Of a stretch of 64,000 nt of DNA, positions 22,859 to 32,154 are shown piece by piece. The position numbers were made by a program, and so were the translations under genes. Positions within the stretch are counted from its first letter, which is position 1, and each line of letters opens with the position of its first letter. The DNA is from an uncultured Clostridia bacterium (GTDB lineage Bacteria; Bacillota; Clostridia; Christensenellales; Aristaeellaceae), in assembly GCA_934675735.1 (NCBI GenBank), contig CAKURR010000001.1:1-64000 (forward strand), in the 5' to 3' direction. The notes below the pieces were generated by a model, which saw only the letters and a list, made by a program, of their open reading frames with translations, was not told the origin of the DNA and did not search any database.

Positions 22859-24235
22859 ATGCGGGAAACATTTGTCATCCGCCTAAAGGAAGCGTGCGGG
22901 GTTTTGCCCGGTCGGCATGTGCTGGTCGCGGTGAGCGGCGGCGCGGATTCGACGGCGCTGCTGTGTCTGTTTGATGAAATTCGGGAAACGTTTCCGCTTC
23001 AAATTTCCTGCGCACATGTGGAGCACGGCATTCGCGGCGCGGCCTCGGCAGAGGATATGCGCTTTGTGGAAGCACTGTGCGCACAAAAGAACATTCCGTT
23101 TTACGGCAAGCGGGTGGACGCGGCGGCCTATGCCGGGGCGCATAAATGCGGGCTGGAGGACGCGGCGCGGACGCTTCGCTACGATTTTCTGACGGAGACG
23201 GCGAAAGCCGTCGGCGCGGACGAAATCGCGCTGGCGCACCATCTGGGCGATGAGGCGGAAACTGTGCTGATGCACGCGGCGCGGGGCAGCGACATTCGCG
23301 GGCTTTGCGCGATGCGCGCGCGGCGGGGAAATCTCATCCGCCCGCTGCTGACGTTTACGCCGGAACAGTTGCGCGCTTATCTGCAAAGCATCGGCCAGCC
23401 GTGGCGCGAGGATGAAACCAACGCCTGTCAGGATTACGCGCGAAACCGCATCCGCCACGCGGCTCTGCCCGCGCTGGAAGCGGCGTATCCCGACGCGAGG
23501 GCGGCGCTGGCCCGGCTGGCTTTGTCGGCCCAGCGGGATGAGGATTACTTTTCCGCGCGGCTTTGCGAGCTGGGACTGCATCGGCCGCTCATGCTGGCGA
23601 ACGGCGCATGCCTGCCGAAGGTCAAGCTTTCGGGGCTGCATCCGGCGCTTGCGGGGCGCGCGATTGTCCGCTTAATCGAGACGGTGGGCGTGCCCACGCA
23701 GAGCGCATTGGCTGTTTCGCAGATGCTCGATTTGCTGCCGACGGGCGGCACGGTCAATCTGACGGGCGGCGCGCGGGCGGAAATCGGTGCGGCTTACGTT
23801 GCCGTCCTCCGCAAGGACGAAACCGTCTTGCCGACGGCGCTCAACCCGCGGGGCGAGACCGAAACGCCGTTCGGCACGGTGCGCATTCGCGCGGCCGAGG
23901 CGGGCGAGACGGGCGACGGCGTGCACAGCCAGGCGATGGATGAAAGTCTGCTGCAAGGCGCGGCGATTGCGCCGTGGCAGAGCGGCGACACGATGACGCC
24001 GTTTGGGCTGAATCGGCCCGTTCGGATGAAAAAACTGCTGGAAAACGTGGAGCATGCGCTGCGCAGAAGCGTGCCCGTGCTCAAACAGGGAAACACAGTG
24101 CTATGGATGCCGGGCGTTCGTCCGGCTGAGATATGCCGCGGTGCGGGCGGCGCGCGCGTGCTGGTTGAGATGCTCAATCGGTTTGACGGCGATTTCCGCT
24201 CGGCGGCAGCCCGACAACAATCAAAATCAAAATAA
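22859..24235 (+). CDS. tilS: tRNA(Ile)-lysidine synthase
   Basis: TilS adds lysine to C34 of the CAU-anticodon tRNA-Ile so that it reads AUA. The PP-loop SGGADS is at residues 26-31, and the N-terminal domain continues with HVEHGIRG and LAHHLGDEAETVLMHAARGS (in part). The 458-residue length includes the linker and C-terminal tRNA-binding domain. The start at 22859 was preferred to 22853 because TAGGAG is only two bases from the latter. The order tilS-hpt-ftsH is the classic Firmicutes arrangement. Confidence 0.93.
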   Translation: MRETFVIRLKEACGVLPGRHVLVAVSGGADSTALLCLFDEIRETFPLQISCAHVEHGIRGAASAEDMRFVEALCAQKNIPFYGKRVDAAAYAGAHKCGLEDAARTLRYDFLTETAKAVGADEIALAHHLGDEAETVLMHAARGSDIRGLCAMRARRGNLIRPLLTFTPEQLRAYLQSIGQPWREDETNACQDYARNRIRHAALPALEAAYPDARAALARLALSAQRDEDYFSARLCELGLHRPLMLANGACLPKVKLSGLHPALAGRAIVRLIETVGVPTQSALAVSQMLDLLPTGGTVNLTGGARAEIGAAYVAVLRKDETVLPTALNPRGETETPFGTVRIRAAEAGETGDGVHSQAMDESLLQGAAIAPWQSGDTMTPFGLNRPVRMKKLLENVEHALRRSVPVLKQGNTVLWMPGVRPAEICRGAGGARVLVEMLNRFDGDFRSAAARQQSKSK

Positions 24236-24252
24236 TCAGGGGGAACAAAAGC

Positions 24253-24810
24253 ATGAGTGAACAAAGAAAAACGTATGCCGATCTGAAGGACGAGCTGCTG
24301 ATTACACGCGACCAGATTGCCAAGCGCGTCAAGGAAATGGGCGCGGAAATCACCCGCGATTTTGAGGGCAAGGATTTGACGGTCATCTGCATTCTCAAGG
24401 GCGCGGTGGTGTTCTTTGTGGATCTGATTCGCGAAATCGACCTGCCGATGACGATGGATTTCATGGCGATTTCCAGCTACGGCAGCGCGACCAAGTCCTC
24501 CGGCGTGGTGCGCATCCTCAAGGATTTGGATAAGCCGATTAACGGCAAGGACGTGCTGATTATCGAGGATATCGTCGATTCCGGCATGACGCTCTCCTTC
24601 CTCAAGGAGAACCTGCTCAGCCGCGGCGCGGCCTCGCTGCACATCGCCACGCTGCTGGATAAGCCGGAGCGCCGCCGCGTGCCGCTGCATGTGGATTACT
24701 TCGGCTTCACGATTCCGGATGAGTTTGTCGTCGGTTACGGCCTTGACTATGCCGAAAAGTATCGCAACCTGCCGGATATCGGCGTGCTTCGTCCGGAAAT
24801 CTACGAATAA
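24253..24810 (+). CDS. hpt: Hypoxanthine phosphoribosyltransferase
   Basis: The 185-residue purine salvage enzyme makes IMP and GMP from the free bases and PRPP. The PRPP-binding motif is IIEDIVDSGMTL, the flexible-loop segment SSYGSATKSSG is present, and the base-binding end reads DEFVVGYGLDYAEKYRNLP. It lies 17 bases after tilS behind an AGGGGG site. Confidence 0.95.
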   Translation: MSEQRKTYADLKDELLITRDQIAKRVKEMGAEITRDFEGKDLTVICILKGAVVFFVDLIREIDLPMTMDFMAISSYGSATKSSGVVRILKDLDKPINGKDVLIIEDIVDSGMTLSFLKENLLSRGAASLHIATLLDKPERRRVPLHVDYFGFTIPDEFVVGYGLDYAEKYRNLPDIGVLRPEIYE

Positions 24811-24856
24811 AATTCTTTTCGCCGCGGCGTGAAGCCGCGTCAACTGGAGGTTCCCA

Positions 24857-26785
24857 TTGAAAAAATCATATAAGGGCTTTCCGATTTACGCGCTGATTAT
24901 CATCGGCGTGCTGATTGCCGCGCAGCTGTTCTCGTCGTCGTTCAGCAGCCAGCGCGGTCAGCGGATCGAGGCGGCCAAGCTGTTTGAATACATCGACGGC
25001 GGGGTTATCGATGCGGTTGCGCTGGAGGATGACGTGGCCTATGCGCATATGAAGGCGAGCACGATTCCGCTGAGCGCGTTTTCAAACTCGGCCTACGATT
25101 TCAGCGCCGTCATTTCGCGGGACACGTTTGTGGAGACCTGCCGTCAGCTGGCCGCGCGCAAGGCGGACGTGTCGGCGGATGAAATCACCGAAATCGACCT
25201 CGGCTTTGATTTGAGCTATCTGCCCCAGCCGGCCACGCCGTGGCTGCTGGAAATGCTGCCGTATATCATCATGACGGTCGGCCTGATGGCGTTCTGGATG
25301 ATGATGATGCGCCAGCAGGGCGGCGGTGGCGGCAAGATGATGACCTTCGGCCACAGCCCCGCGCGCGTGTTTGAGCCGGACGGCAACCGCGTCACCTTTG
25401 CGGACGTCGCGGGCGCGGTCGAAGAAAAGGAAGAGATGCAGGAGCTGGTCGAGTTCCTTAAGAACCCGCGGCGTTTTACGGCGGTCGGCGCGCGCATCCC
25501 CAAGGGCGTGCTGCTCGTCGGCCCGCCCGGCACGGGCAAAACCCTGCTGGCGAAGGCCGTTGCGGGCGAAGCGGGCGTGCCGTTTATGTCCATCTCCGGT
25601 TCGGATTTTGTGGAGATGTTCGTCGGCGTGGGCGCGAGCCGCGTGCGCGATTTGTTCGACCAAGCGAAGAAGCACGCGCCGTGCATCGTCTTTATCGATG
25701 AAATCGACGCGGTGGGCCGCAGACGCGGCGCAGGCATGGGCGGCGGCCACGACGAGCGCGAGCAGACGCTCAACCAGCTGCTCGTCGAGATGGACGGCTT
25801 CGCGGTGAACGAGGGCGTGATTGTGCTGGCGGCGACGAACCGCAAGGATATTCTCGACCCCGCGCTGCTGCGCCCGGGCCGTTTTGACCGCCAGATTACC
25901 GTCGGCTACCCCGACGTGCGCGGCCGCGAGGCGATTCTGCGCGTGCACGCAAAGGAAAAGCCGCTGGCGGACGATGTGGATTTGGCCAACATCGCCAAGC
26001 GCACGCCGTATTTCGCGGGCGCGGATTTGGAAAACATCATGAACGAGGCGGCGATTCTCTGCGCGCGCGAGGGCAAGGATAAAATCACCATGCGCCATCT
26101 GAACGACGCGATTGAGCGCGTACAGATGGGCCCGGAGAAGAAGAGCCACATCGTCAGCGACGAGGACAAGCGCCTTGTCGCCTGCCACGAGGCGGGCCAC
26201 GCGATTGTCGGCGAGCTGCTCGAAGGCTGCGACGATGTGCATCTGGTGACGATTATGCCCCGCGGCGGGAGCGGCGGCCACACGCTGCTGCTGCCGGATA
26301 AGGAGAGTGACTTCACCACCCGCGCCCAGCTGCTGGATTTTGTGGCGATGGCGCTGGGCGGCTATGCGGCCGAAACGCTGGTCATGGGGCAGATGTCCAC
26401 CGGCGCGAGCAGCGACTTGCAGCGCGCGACCGATATCTGCCGCCGCATGGTGACGCAGTACGGCATGAGCGACGACATGGGGCCGATTTATCTCGGCGGC
26501 GACCACGACGAGGTGTTCCTCGCGCGCGATTACGGCCAGCAGAGCCGCACGTACAGCGAGGACGTCGCCGCGCGCATCGACGCGGAGGTGCAGCACAAGA
26601 TGAACGACGCGCTGGCGCGCGCCACGGCGATTCTCACCGAGCATCGCGCCCAGCTCGACGGCCTTTCCGACCTGCTGGTGGAGAAAGAGACCATCGACCG
26701 CGCGGAGTTCGTGGCCTTCCTCAAGGGCGAGCCTTGCCCCGAAAAGCGGGAAGAAAACACACTCAAAGAGCCGGAACAGGTTTAA
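24857..26785 (+). CDS. ftsH: ATP-dependent zinc metalloprotease FtsH
   Basis: FtsH is a membrane-anchored AAA+ protease that degrades membrane and short-lived cytoplasmic proteins. Visible parts of this 642-residue protein are two membrane segments (about 9-27 and 132-150), Walker A GPPGTGKT (222-229), Walker B VFIDEID (278-284), a second region of homology around ATNRKDILDPALLRPGRFDR (in part) and the zinc motif HEAGH (444-448). The start is TTG at 24857, seven bases after TGGAGG; no closer ATG is in frame. Confidence 0.96.
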   Translation: MKKSYKGFPIYALIIIGVLIAAQLFSSSFSSQRGQRIEAAKLFEYIDGGVIDAVALEDDVAYAHMKASTIPLSAFSNSAYDFSAVISRDTFVETCRQLAARKADVSADEITEIDLGFDLSYLPQPATPWLLEMLPYIIMTVGLMAFWMMMMRQQGGGGGKMMTFGHSPARVFEPDGNRVTFADVAGAVEEKEEMQELVEFLKNPRRFTAVGARIPKGVLLVGPPGTGKTLLAKAVAGEAGVPFMSISGSDFVEMFVGVGASRVRDLFDQAKKHAPCIVFIDEIDAVGRRRGAGMGGGHDEREQTLNQLLVEMDGFAVNEGVIVLAATNRKDILDPALLRPGRFDRQITVGYPDVRGREAILRVHAKEKPLADDVDLANIAKRTPYFAGADLENIMNEAAILCAREGKDKITMRHLNDAIERVQMGPEKKSHIVSDEDKRLVACHEAGHAIVGELLEGCDDVHLVTIMPRGGSGGHTLLLPDKESDFTTRAQLLDFVAMALGGYAAETLVMGQMSTGASSDLQRATDICRRMVTQYGMSDDMGPIYLGGDHDEVFLARDYGQQSRTYSEDVAARIDAEVQHKMNDALARATAILTEHRAQLDGLSDLLVEKETIDRAEFVAFLKGEPCPEKREENTLKEPEQV

Positions 26786-26792
26786 CAGACAG

Positions 26793-26832
26793 GCGGACGC
26801 CGTGCCGGAAAAGGCGCGGCGTCTGCTTTTCC
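26793..26832 (+). terminator. Terminator after ftsH
   Basis: Stem GCGGACGCCGTGCC against GGCGCGGCGTCTGC, then TTTTCC. Confidence 0.75.
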
Positions 26833-26899
26833 CTATCGCGCGAAAGTTTTGCGCGACACGGAAAGGCAGACAGAACGATAGAACCGAGGAGGAGACGAC

Positions 26900-27736
26900 A
26901 TGAGAGCGGATTTGCACCTTCATTCCACCGCGTCGGACGGCACGCTGGAACCCGATGAGCTGGTCGCGCTGGCGGCGGAGCTGGGCTTTACCCATCTGGC
27001 CCTGACGGACCACGACAGCGTGGCGGGCATTTCGCGCGCACAGGACGCGTCGCGGGACTGCGGCGTGACGCTCATCCCCGGCGTGGAGCTGAGCTGCGGT
27101 GCGCAGAAGGAGATACACATCCTCGGTTACGGTTTTGACCCTTACGACGAGCGAATGCTGGAATTTTGCCGCATGCGCACCATGGAGCGGCAGGCGCGCG
27201 CAGAAGAGATGGTGCGGCGACTGCGTGAAAACGGCGCGGAAATTTCGCTGGACCGCGTGATGGAGCTGGCGCGCGGCGTTGTGGCGCGGCCGCATGTGGC
27301 GCGCGCGCTGGTGGAGGCGGGCTATGCCAACTCGGTCAGCAACGCATTTGACAAGTATCTGCTGCCCGGCAAATGCGGCTATGTGCCCAAGACGGAAGTG
27401 AAGGTCGCGGAGGCGGCCAAGCTGATTGCGGGCGCGGGCGGCGTGGCCGTGCTGGCGCATCCGATGGAGCTGAAAATGGGCGAGATGGCCCTTGAAGCGC
27501 TGGTGCACGAGTGGCACGGACAGGGGCTGGCGGGCATCGAGGTCTATCACCCCAGCGCGGCGAACAACAGTCTGCCGTTTCTTCGCCGTTTGGCCGAGCG
27601 GGAGGACATGCTGGTGACGGGCGGAAGTGATTTCCACGGCCCGCAGGTGCGCCAAAGCTGCATCGGCGAGGGGCTTGACCGCTGGGCAGCGATGGAAGCG
27701 GATGTGCAGAAACTGCTGAACCGCATCGATTTCTGA
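26900..27736 (+). CDS. PHP-domain phosphoesterase (RNase AM/TrpH-like)
   Basis: The 278-residue protein has the four PHP metal motifs: DLHLHSTASDG at the N-terminus, LTDHDSV, the central GVELSC and HILGYG, and the C-terminal GSDFHG. Characterised relatives include the E. coli 5'-3' exonuclease RNase AM (YciV) and the nucleoside 3',5'-bisphosphate phosphatase of Chromobacterium. Which activity applies here is not decidable from sequence. The ATG follows GAGGAGG. Confidence 0.82.
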   Translation: MRADLHLHSTASDGTLEPDELVALAAELGFTHLALTDHDSVAGISRAQDASRDCGVTLIPGVELSCGAQKEIHILGYGFDPYDERMLEFCRMRTMERQARAEEMVRRLRENGAEISLDRVMELARGVVARPHVARALVEAGYANSVSNAFDKYLLPGKCGYVPKTEVKVAEAAKLIAGAGGVAVLAHPMELKMGEMALEALVHEWHGQGLAGIEVYHPSAANNSLPFLRRLAEREDMLVTGGSDFHGPQVRQSCIGEGLDRWAAMEADVQKLLNRIDF

Positions 27737-27820
27737 TGCAGCCTTTCGCGTCTTAAATTTGAAATGAAACTACACGGATACGCATAAAATAAGGACAGAA
27801 ACCAAAGCGAGGTGATCGGG

Positions 27821-29293
27821 TTGCCGACGATGACACAGGCGGGCTATACGCCGCCGCAGAAAAGCGCGCCCCCCAAGGCGAAACCGCCGAAGAAGCCGAA
27901 AAAGAACAGAAAGCGCAAAAAAGGAATCGGCACGGCGGGCGTTGTTTCGCTGATTATCTTTTTGATTGCGGTGCTCATCGGTTCGTGCACGCTGTTTCTC
28001 TATGCGCAGACCGCGCCGTATGCCGACGCGTTTCTGCCGAATACGTCGGTCTCCGGCTATGCGCTCGGCGGGCTGACGGCGCAGGAGGGCGCGGCGGCGC
28101 TGGCGATGCTGACGGACGACGCGGTTTCCGCGTGGCGTTACACCCTGACGTGGAACGATAAAACCTACACGCTGGACAGCGCGGCGGTGTCGCTCGGCGT
28201 GGATACGGCGGCGACGCTCGACCCGCTCTGGCAGATTGGCCGCGGCGGCAATATGCTCACGCGCTATTTGGCGATGCTGTCTCTGCGCGGCGACGGCAGG
28301 GCGGAAAAGCCCGTCCTGACCTATGACATGGATGCGGTGGATGCGTTCCTCGCCGGCATCAAGGCCGATATCGACTGCGACGCGGTGGATGCAACCGTGA
28401 CCTATGTGGCGGGCAACAGCGAGCCGTTCCGCTTTACGGATGAGCAGGCGGGGCGGGAGCTGGAAACCGATGCGATTCGGGCGCGAATCGAAGAAGCGAT
28501 GCTGAGCCTGAGCCCCGAAACGGAAGCGCTCAAGCCCAAAGAGCTTTCGCCGAAGGTCTATCGCGTGGAGCTGGAAAATGCGACGGTGCTTCGCGCGCGG
28601 GTGGTTGTGCCGCTCTCCGGCAGCGCGGCCGCACAGGAAAACGCGGCACTTGCGGCGATTCAGTTCCAGGGCGTGCGCATCGAGCCGAACGAGAGTCTGT
28701 CCTTCAATCAGACCGTCGGTCTGCGGACGGAGGAATCCGGCTACGCGGCGGCGGAGGAACCCGCATACGGGCAGAATATCGCGGGCGTGGGCGGCGGCGT
28801 GTGTCAGGTTTCCACCGCGCTGTACCGACTGGCGCTGCTCGGCGGGCTGGAAATCAACGAACGCAGCGCGGCGGTGTATCCGGTCGATTACTGCGAAATC
28901 GGGCTGGAGGCCGCCGTTTCCGACCAGGGTCTGGATTTGGTTTTCACAAACAACACGGATATGCCGCTGTTTTTGACCGCGCGCGTTTATGTGGAAAACG
29001 GCGGGCAGACGATGGAATTGCAGCTCATCGGGCAGGAGACTGAGGGGCGGTTTTCGCTCGTCAGCGAGTCGGAAACGATAGACGCGCCGCAGGATCCCGT
29101 CTATGTGCGCGACAGCGAGGGGCGCTACGCGACGTATACGGATGAACGCGTTCCGGTCGGCGAAGCCATGCCCGGCTACCGCGTGACGGTCAGGCGCGTG
29201 AACGAAACCGCGGAACAGACCGAGGTCGTTTCCGAAAACACCTATGAAGCCGTGGCGCAGATTGTCTACGTCGGCGTGCGGCAGAGAAACTGA
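27821..29293 (+). CDS. VanW-family membrane-anchored protein
   Basis: A basic cytoplasmic N-terminus (PPKAKPPKKPKKNRKRKK) precedes one membrane anchor (about residues 36-60) and an extracytoplasmic part with a peptidoglycan-binding-like segment and the VanW domain (GVGGGVCQVSTALYRLALLGGLEI, in part). VanW proteins are common at the cell surface of Clostridia; their biochemical role is unknown. The start was placed at TTG 27821 because the site GAGGTGATC, a perfect complement to the 16S end, precedes it by four bases; GTG 27812 lies inside that site and ATG 27830 is too far. Confidence 0.78.
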   Translation: MPTMTQAGYTPPQKSAPPKAKPPKKPKKNRKRKKGIGTAGVVSLIIFLIAVLIGSCTLFLYAQTAPYADAFLPNTSVSGYALGGLTAQEGAAALAMLTDDAVSAWRYTLTWNDKTYTLDSAAVSLGVDTAATLDPLWQIGRGGNMLTRYLAMLSLRGDGRAEKPVLTYDMDAVDAFLAGIKADIDCDAVDATVTYVAGNSEPFRFTDEQAGRELETDAIRARIEEAMLSLSPETEALKPKELSPKVYRVELENATVLRARVVVPLSGSAAAQENAALAAIQFQGVRIEPNESLSFNQTVGLRTEESGYAAAEEPAYGQNIAGVGGGVCQVSTALYRLALLGGLEINERSAAVYPVDYCEIGLEAAVSDQGLDLVFTNNTDMPLFLTARVYVENGGQTMELQLIGQETEGRFSLVSESETIDAPQDPVYVRDSEGRYATYTDERVPVGEAMPGYRVTVRRVNETAEQTEVVSENTYEAVAQIVYVGVRQRN

Positions 29294-29393
29294 TGGCGGC
29301 GGAATCAACAACGGATGCGGAAAGCGTCATGAAATGCGCATAAAATGCGCTGACAAAGCGCTTGCAGGATACAACGACAGGGAGGATAACATC

Positions 29394-29777
29394 ATGGAAA
29401 AGGTATGCTTCAAAACGCAGAAGGGCCCGGCGGCGGTCGGCCCGTATTGCACGGCGGCGATCTACGGCGGAATCATCTACATGAGCGGCATGATCGGCGT
29501 GAATCCGCAGACGGGCAAAGCGCCCGAGGGCGGCACGCCGGCGCAGGCGGCCCAGGCGTTTGAAAACATCAAGACCGTGCTCGGCGAGCTGGGCGCGGAC
29601 ACAGGCGACGTGCTCAAGACGACGGTTTACCTGACCAACATCGCGGATTTCGGTGAGGTCAACAAGCTGTATGCCGAGGTTTTCGGCCCGAATTATCCGG
29701 CGCGCACGTGCGTGGAGGTTTCCGCCCTGCCGATGGGCCTTTCCATTGAGGTGGAATGCATCGCGAAGGCAAAATAA
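29394..29777 (+). CDS. ridA: RidA-family 2-iminopropanoate/enamine deaminase
   Basis: RidA hydrolyses reactive enamine/imine intermediates released by PLP enzymes. This 127-residue protein keeps the key Arg104 in YPARTCVEVSALP and Glu119 near the C-terminus (LSIEVECIA), the residues that bind the substrate carboxylate and activate water. The ATG follows GGGAGGATAAC. It lies 100 bases after the VanW gene. Confidence 0.92.
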   Translation: MEKVCFKTQKGPAAVGPYCTAAIYGGIIYMSGMIGVNPQTGKAPEGGTPAQAAQAFENIKTVLGELGADTGDVLKTTVYLTNIADFGEVNKLYAEVFGPNYPARTCVEVSALPMGLSIEVECIAKAK

Positions 29778-29860
29778 GCGGCTGCAAATCGGTTGCAATA
29801 AGAAAAAACAGACCGACGGTCTGAAAAATGCCGCATCAAAAGAGAAGGAGGCGTCCCGCC

Positions 29861-31828
29861 GTGAGAGAGAGTTTTTCTCCGCAGGAAATCCGCTATCTGA
29901 AGCTGCTTCGCAAGCAGTATCGAACCATTCAGGAGGCGTCCGCCGAGGTGGCGCATCTTCGCGCCGTGCTGCGCCTGCCCAAGGGCACGGAGCATTTCCT
30001 TTCGGATTTACACGGCGAGCACGCCGCTTTTCTGCATATTCTGCATAACGCCAGCGGCGTCATCAAGCGCAAAATCAACGACCTGTACGGCGATATCCTC
30101 TCCAGCCACGAGCGGGATATGCTCTCCACGCTCATCTATTATCCGGATGAGAAGCTGGCGCTGCTCAAAAAGCAGGGGGTTGTCAACGCGGAGTGGTATC
30201 GGCTGACGATTTATCGGCTGCTCGAGGTCTGCCGCATGTGCTCGGTGAAATACACCCGAAAGCGCGTGCGCGACGCGATGCCGCGCGAGATGGGCTCGCT
30301 GATGGAAGAAATGCTGCTCAGCGACAACACACCCGACAAGGAGGGCTATTACCGCGAGGTGATGCAGTCCATACTGGAAACGGGGCAGTCCGACGCGATG
30401 ATTATCGCGCTGAGCGACGTGATTCAGGCGCTGGCCATCGACCGTCTGCATATCATCGGCGATATCTTCGACCGCGGGCCGCGTGCCGACCTCATCATGG
30501 ATGCACTGGAAAACTATCATCAGGTCGATGTGCAGTGGGGCAACCACGACATCGCGTGGATGGGCGCAGCGGCGCTTTCCGAAGTCTGCATCGCGCAGGT
30601 CATCGTGACCTCCGTCAAATACGGCAATCTCGAAACGCTGGAAGTTGGTTACGGCATATCGCTGCGCCCGCTGGCGACGCTGGCGGCGGCCTGTTATGCG
30701 GATGACCCGTGCGAGGCGTTTCTGCCGCGTGACAACGGCGAGGAGCTGCACGAGGACGAGATGGAGCTGGCGCGCATGCACAAGGCGGCCGCGATTCTGC
30801 AATTCAAACTGGAGGGCCAGCTGCTCAGCCGCCATCCCGAATACAACATGGAGAGCCGCCGCATTCTGCACCGCATCGATTTTGAAAACAAGACGGTCGA
30901 GCTGGACGGCAAAACCTATCCGCTGCGCAGCTGCTCGTTCCCGACGATTGACCCCGCCGACCCGTATGCCCTCACGCCGCTTGAGCGCGAGGTGATGGAG
31001 CGCATGGTGCTCGAATTTGCGCATTCCGAAAAGCTTCAGCGGCATGTGCAGTTTCTGTACAGCGCGGGCGGCATGTATCTGCGCTGCAACGGCAATCTGC
31101 TCTACCACGGCTGCATCCCGATGGATAAAAACGGCGATTTCGCGGTTGTGCCGGTGCATGTGGACGAGGCGCTGCGCGGGCGCGAGGCGACGGACGCGGC
31201 GGATGCCAAGGCCCGACAGGGCTATTTTTCCACGCTGGGCACGCCGGAACGCGAGGACGGGCAGGACTTTTTGTGGTATCTGGGCAGCGGGCCGAACTCG
31301 CCGCTCTTCGGCAAGGACAAGATGGCGACGTTTGAGCGCTATTTCGTCGCGGACAAGGCCACGCACACGGAAAACAAAAACCCGTATTACGACTTCCAAA
31401 ACGACGAACAGACCGCTCTGCGCATTCTCAGCGAGTTTGGTCTGTCCGATTCGGGTTTCATTATCAACGGCCACGTGCCGGTCAAGCTGGGGCAGGGCGA
31501 AAGCCCGATTCGCGCGGGCGGGCGGCTGCTGGTCATCGACGGCGGCCTTTCCCGCGCGTATCAGCCGGTGACGGGCATTGCGGGTTACACGCTCATCTTC
31601 ACCTCGCACGAGCTGAATCTGGTTGCGCACCAGCCGTTTGAATCGACAGCCGCGGCGATTTCCGCCGAGCAGGATATCCACTCCGTGCAGAGCCTGGTCA
31701 AGCAGATGCCCCGCCGCCTGCTTATCGACGATACGGACGAGGGCGAGGATCTGCGCTGCCGCATCGACGATTTGATGCGCCTGATTACGGCTTACCGCAA
31801 GGGCGTCATTAAGGAAGCGCGCGGCTGA
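29861..31828 (+). CDS. fbp: Fructose-1,6-bisphosphatase, class III
   Basis: The 655-residue enzyme is of the Firmicutes class III type, with a calcineurin-like metallophosphatase core: FLSDLHGEHAAF, IIGDIFDRGPRADLIMD (in part), WGNHDIAWMGA and, near the end, INGHVPVKLGQGESPIRAGG (in part). It performs the irreversible gluconeogenic step. The start is GTG 29861, nine bases after AGAAGGAGG; an ATG at 29828 in the same frame lies upstream of that site. The last 37 bases overlap the end of the opposite-strand Spo0E-like gene. Confidence 0.93.
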   Translation: MRESFSPQEIRYLKLLRKQYRTIQEASAEVAHLRAVLRLPKGTEHFLSDLHGEHAAFLHILHNASGVIKRKINDLYGDILSSHERDMLSTLIYYPDEKLALLKKQGVVNAEWYRLTIYRLLEVCRMCSVKYTRKRVRDAMPREMGSLMEEMLLSDNTPDKEGYYREVMQSILETGQSDAMIIALSDVIQALAIDRLHIIGDIFDRGPRADLIMDALENYHQVDVQWGNHDIAWMGAAALSEVCIAQVIVTSVKYGNLETLEVGYGISLRPLATLAAACYADDPCEAFLPRDNGEELHEDEMELARMHKAAAILQFKLEGQLLSRHPEYNMESRRILHRIDFENKTVELDGKTYPLRSCSFPTIDPADPYALTPLEREVMERMVLEFAHSEKLQRHVQFLYSAGGMYLRCNGNLLYHGCIPMDKNGDFAVVPVHVDEALRGREATDAADAKARQGYFSTLGTPEREDGQDFLWYLGSGPNSPLFGKDKMATFERYFVADKATHTENKNPYYDFQNDEQTALRILSEFGLSDSGFIINGHVPVKLGQGESPIRAGGRLLVIDGGLSRAYQPVTGIAGYTLIFTSHELNLVAHQPFESTAAAISAEQDIHSVQSLVKQMPRRLLIDDTDEGEDLRCRIDDLMRLITAYRKGVIKEARG

Positions 31829-32007
31829 CGCGGCCGCCTGGCCTTCAGCGCCGCGCGGCGGAAGGACGCCTTTCGGATGCGCTGGGCGCGGACAATCATG
31901 CGGTCAAGGCTCTGGCTCATGACCAGCAGCTCGCCGTCGGAGGCGGGGGAAAGACATGCGTTTTCCAGCAGGCTGCGCTGGCGGGTGAGGGTATATAATG
32001 GCGGCAT
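31792..32007 (-). CDS. Small Spo0E-like sporulation regulatory protein (aspartyl-phosphate phosphatase family)
   Basis: The 71-residue protein carries the family signature SQSLDRMI (pattern SQxLD) after a first helix (LYTLTRQRSLLENA), the layout of Spo0E-like two-helix phosphatases that dephosphorylate Spo0A~P. AAAGGAG precedes the ATG by six bases, and a good promoter lies at 32038-32066. The Arg-rich tail overlaps the 3' end of fbp on the other strand. A spo0A gene is present about 10 kb away. Confidence 0.72.
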   Translation of the reverse strand: MPPLYTLTRQRSLLENACLSPASDGELLVMSQSLDRMIVRAQRIRKASFRRAALKARRPRQPRASLMTPLR

Positions 32008-32037
32008 ACATGGCTCCTTTCTGATTTGGGCATGTGT

Positions 32038-32066
32038 ATCATAACAGACTTATCGGGGATGCTCAA
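32038..32066 (-). promoter_or_regulatory. Promoter of the Spo0E-like gene
   Basis: On the minus strand TTGAGC (32066-32061) and TATGAT (32043-32038) are 17 bases apart, 31 bases before the start codon. Confidence 0.6.
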
Positions 32067-32154
32067 CCGAAACGTTTGTCGAACACCGTCGAACGGATTT
32101 TTTTAGGCATTCTGCAAAAAAACAGACGAAAAAACGATAAAGGGGGCGAAGCGG

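Noticed and set aside
22654..22878. Minus-strand 74-codon frame in the AT-rich gap before tilS
   Set aside because: No ribosome site, and it overlaps the tilS promoter and start; composition looks random.
25082..27655. Very long minus-strand open frame (about 857 codons) opposite ftsH and the PHP gene
   Set aside because: It is a mirror of GC-rich codons of two certain genes, has low-complexity Arg/His/Ala-rich translation and no ribosome site.
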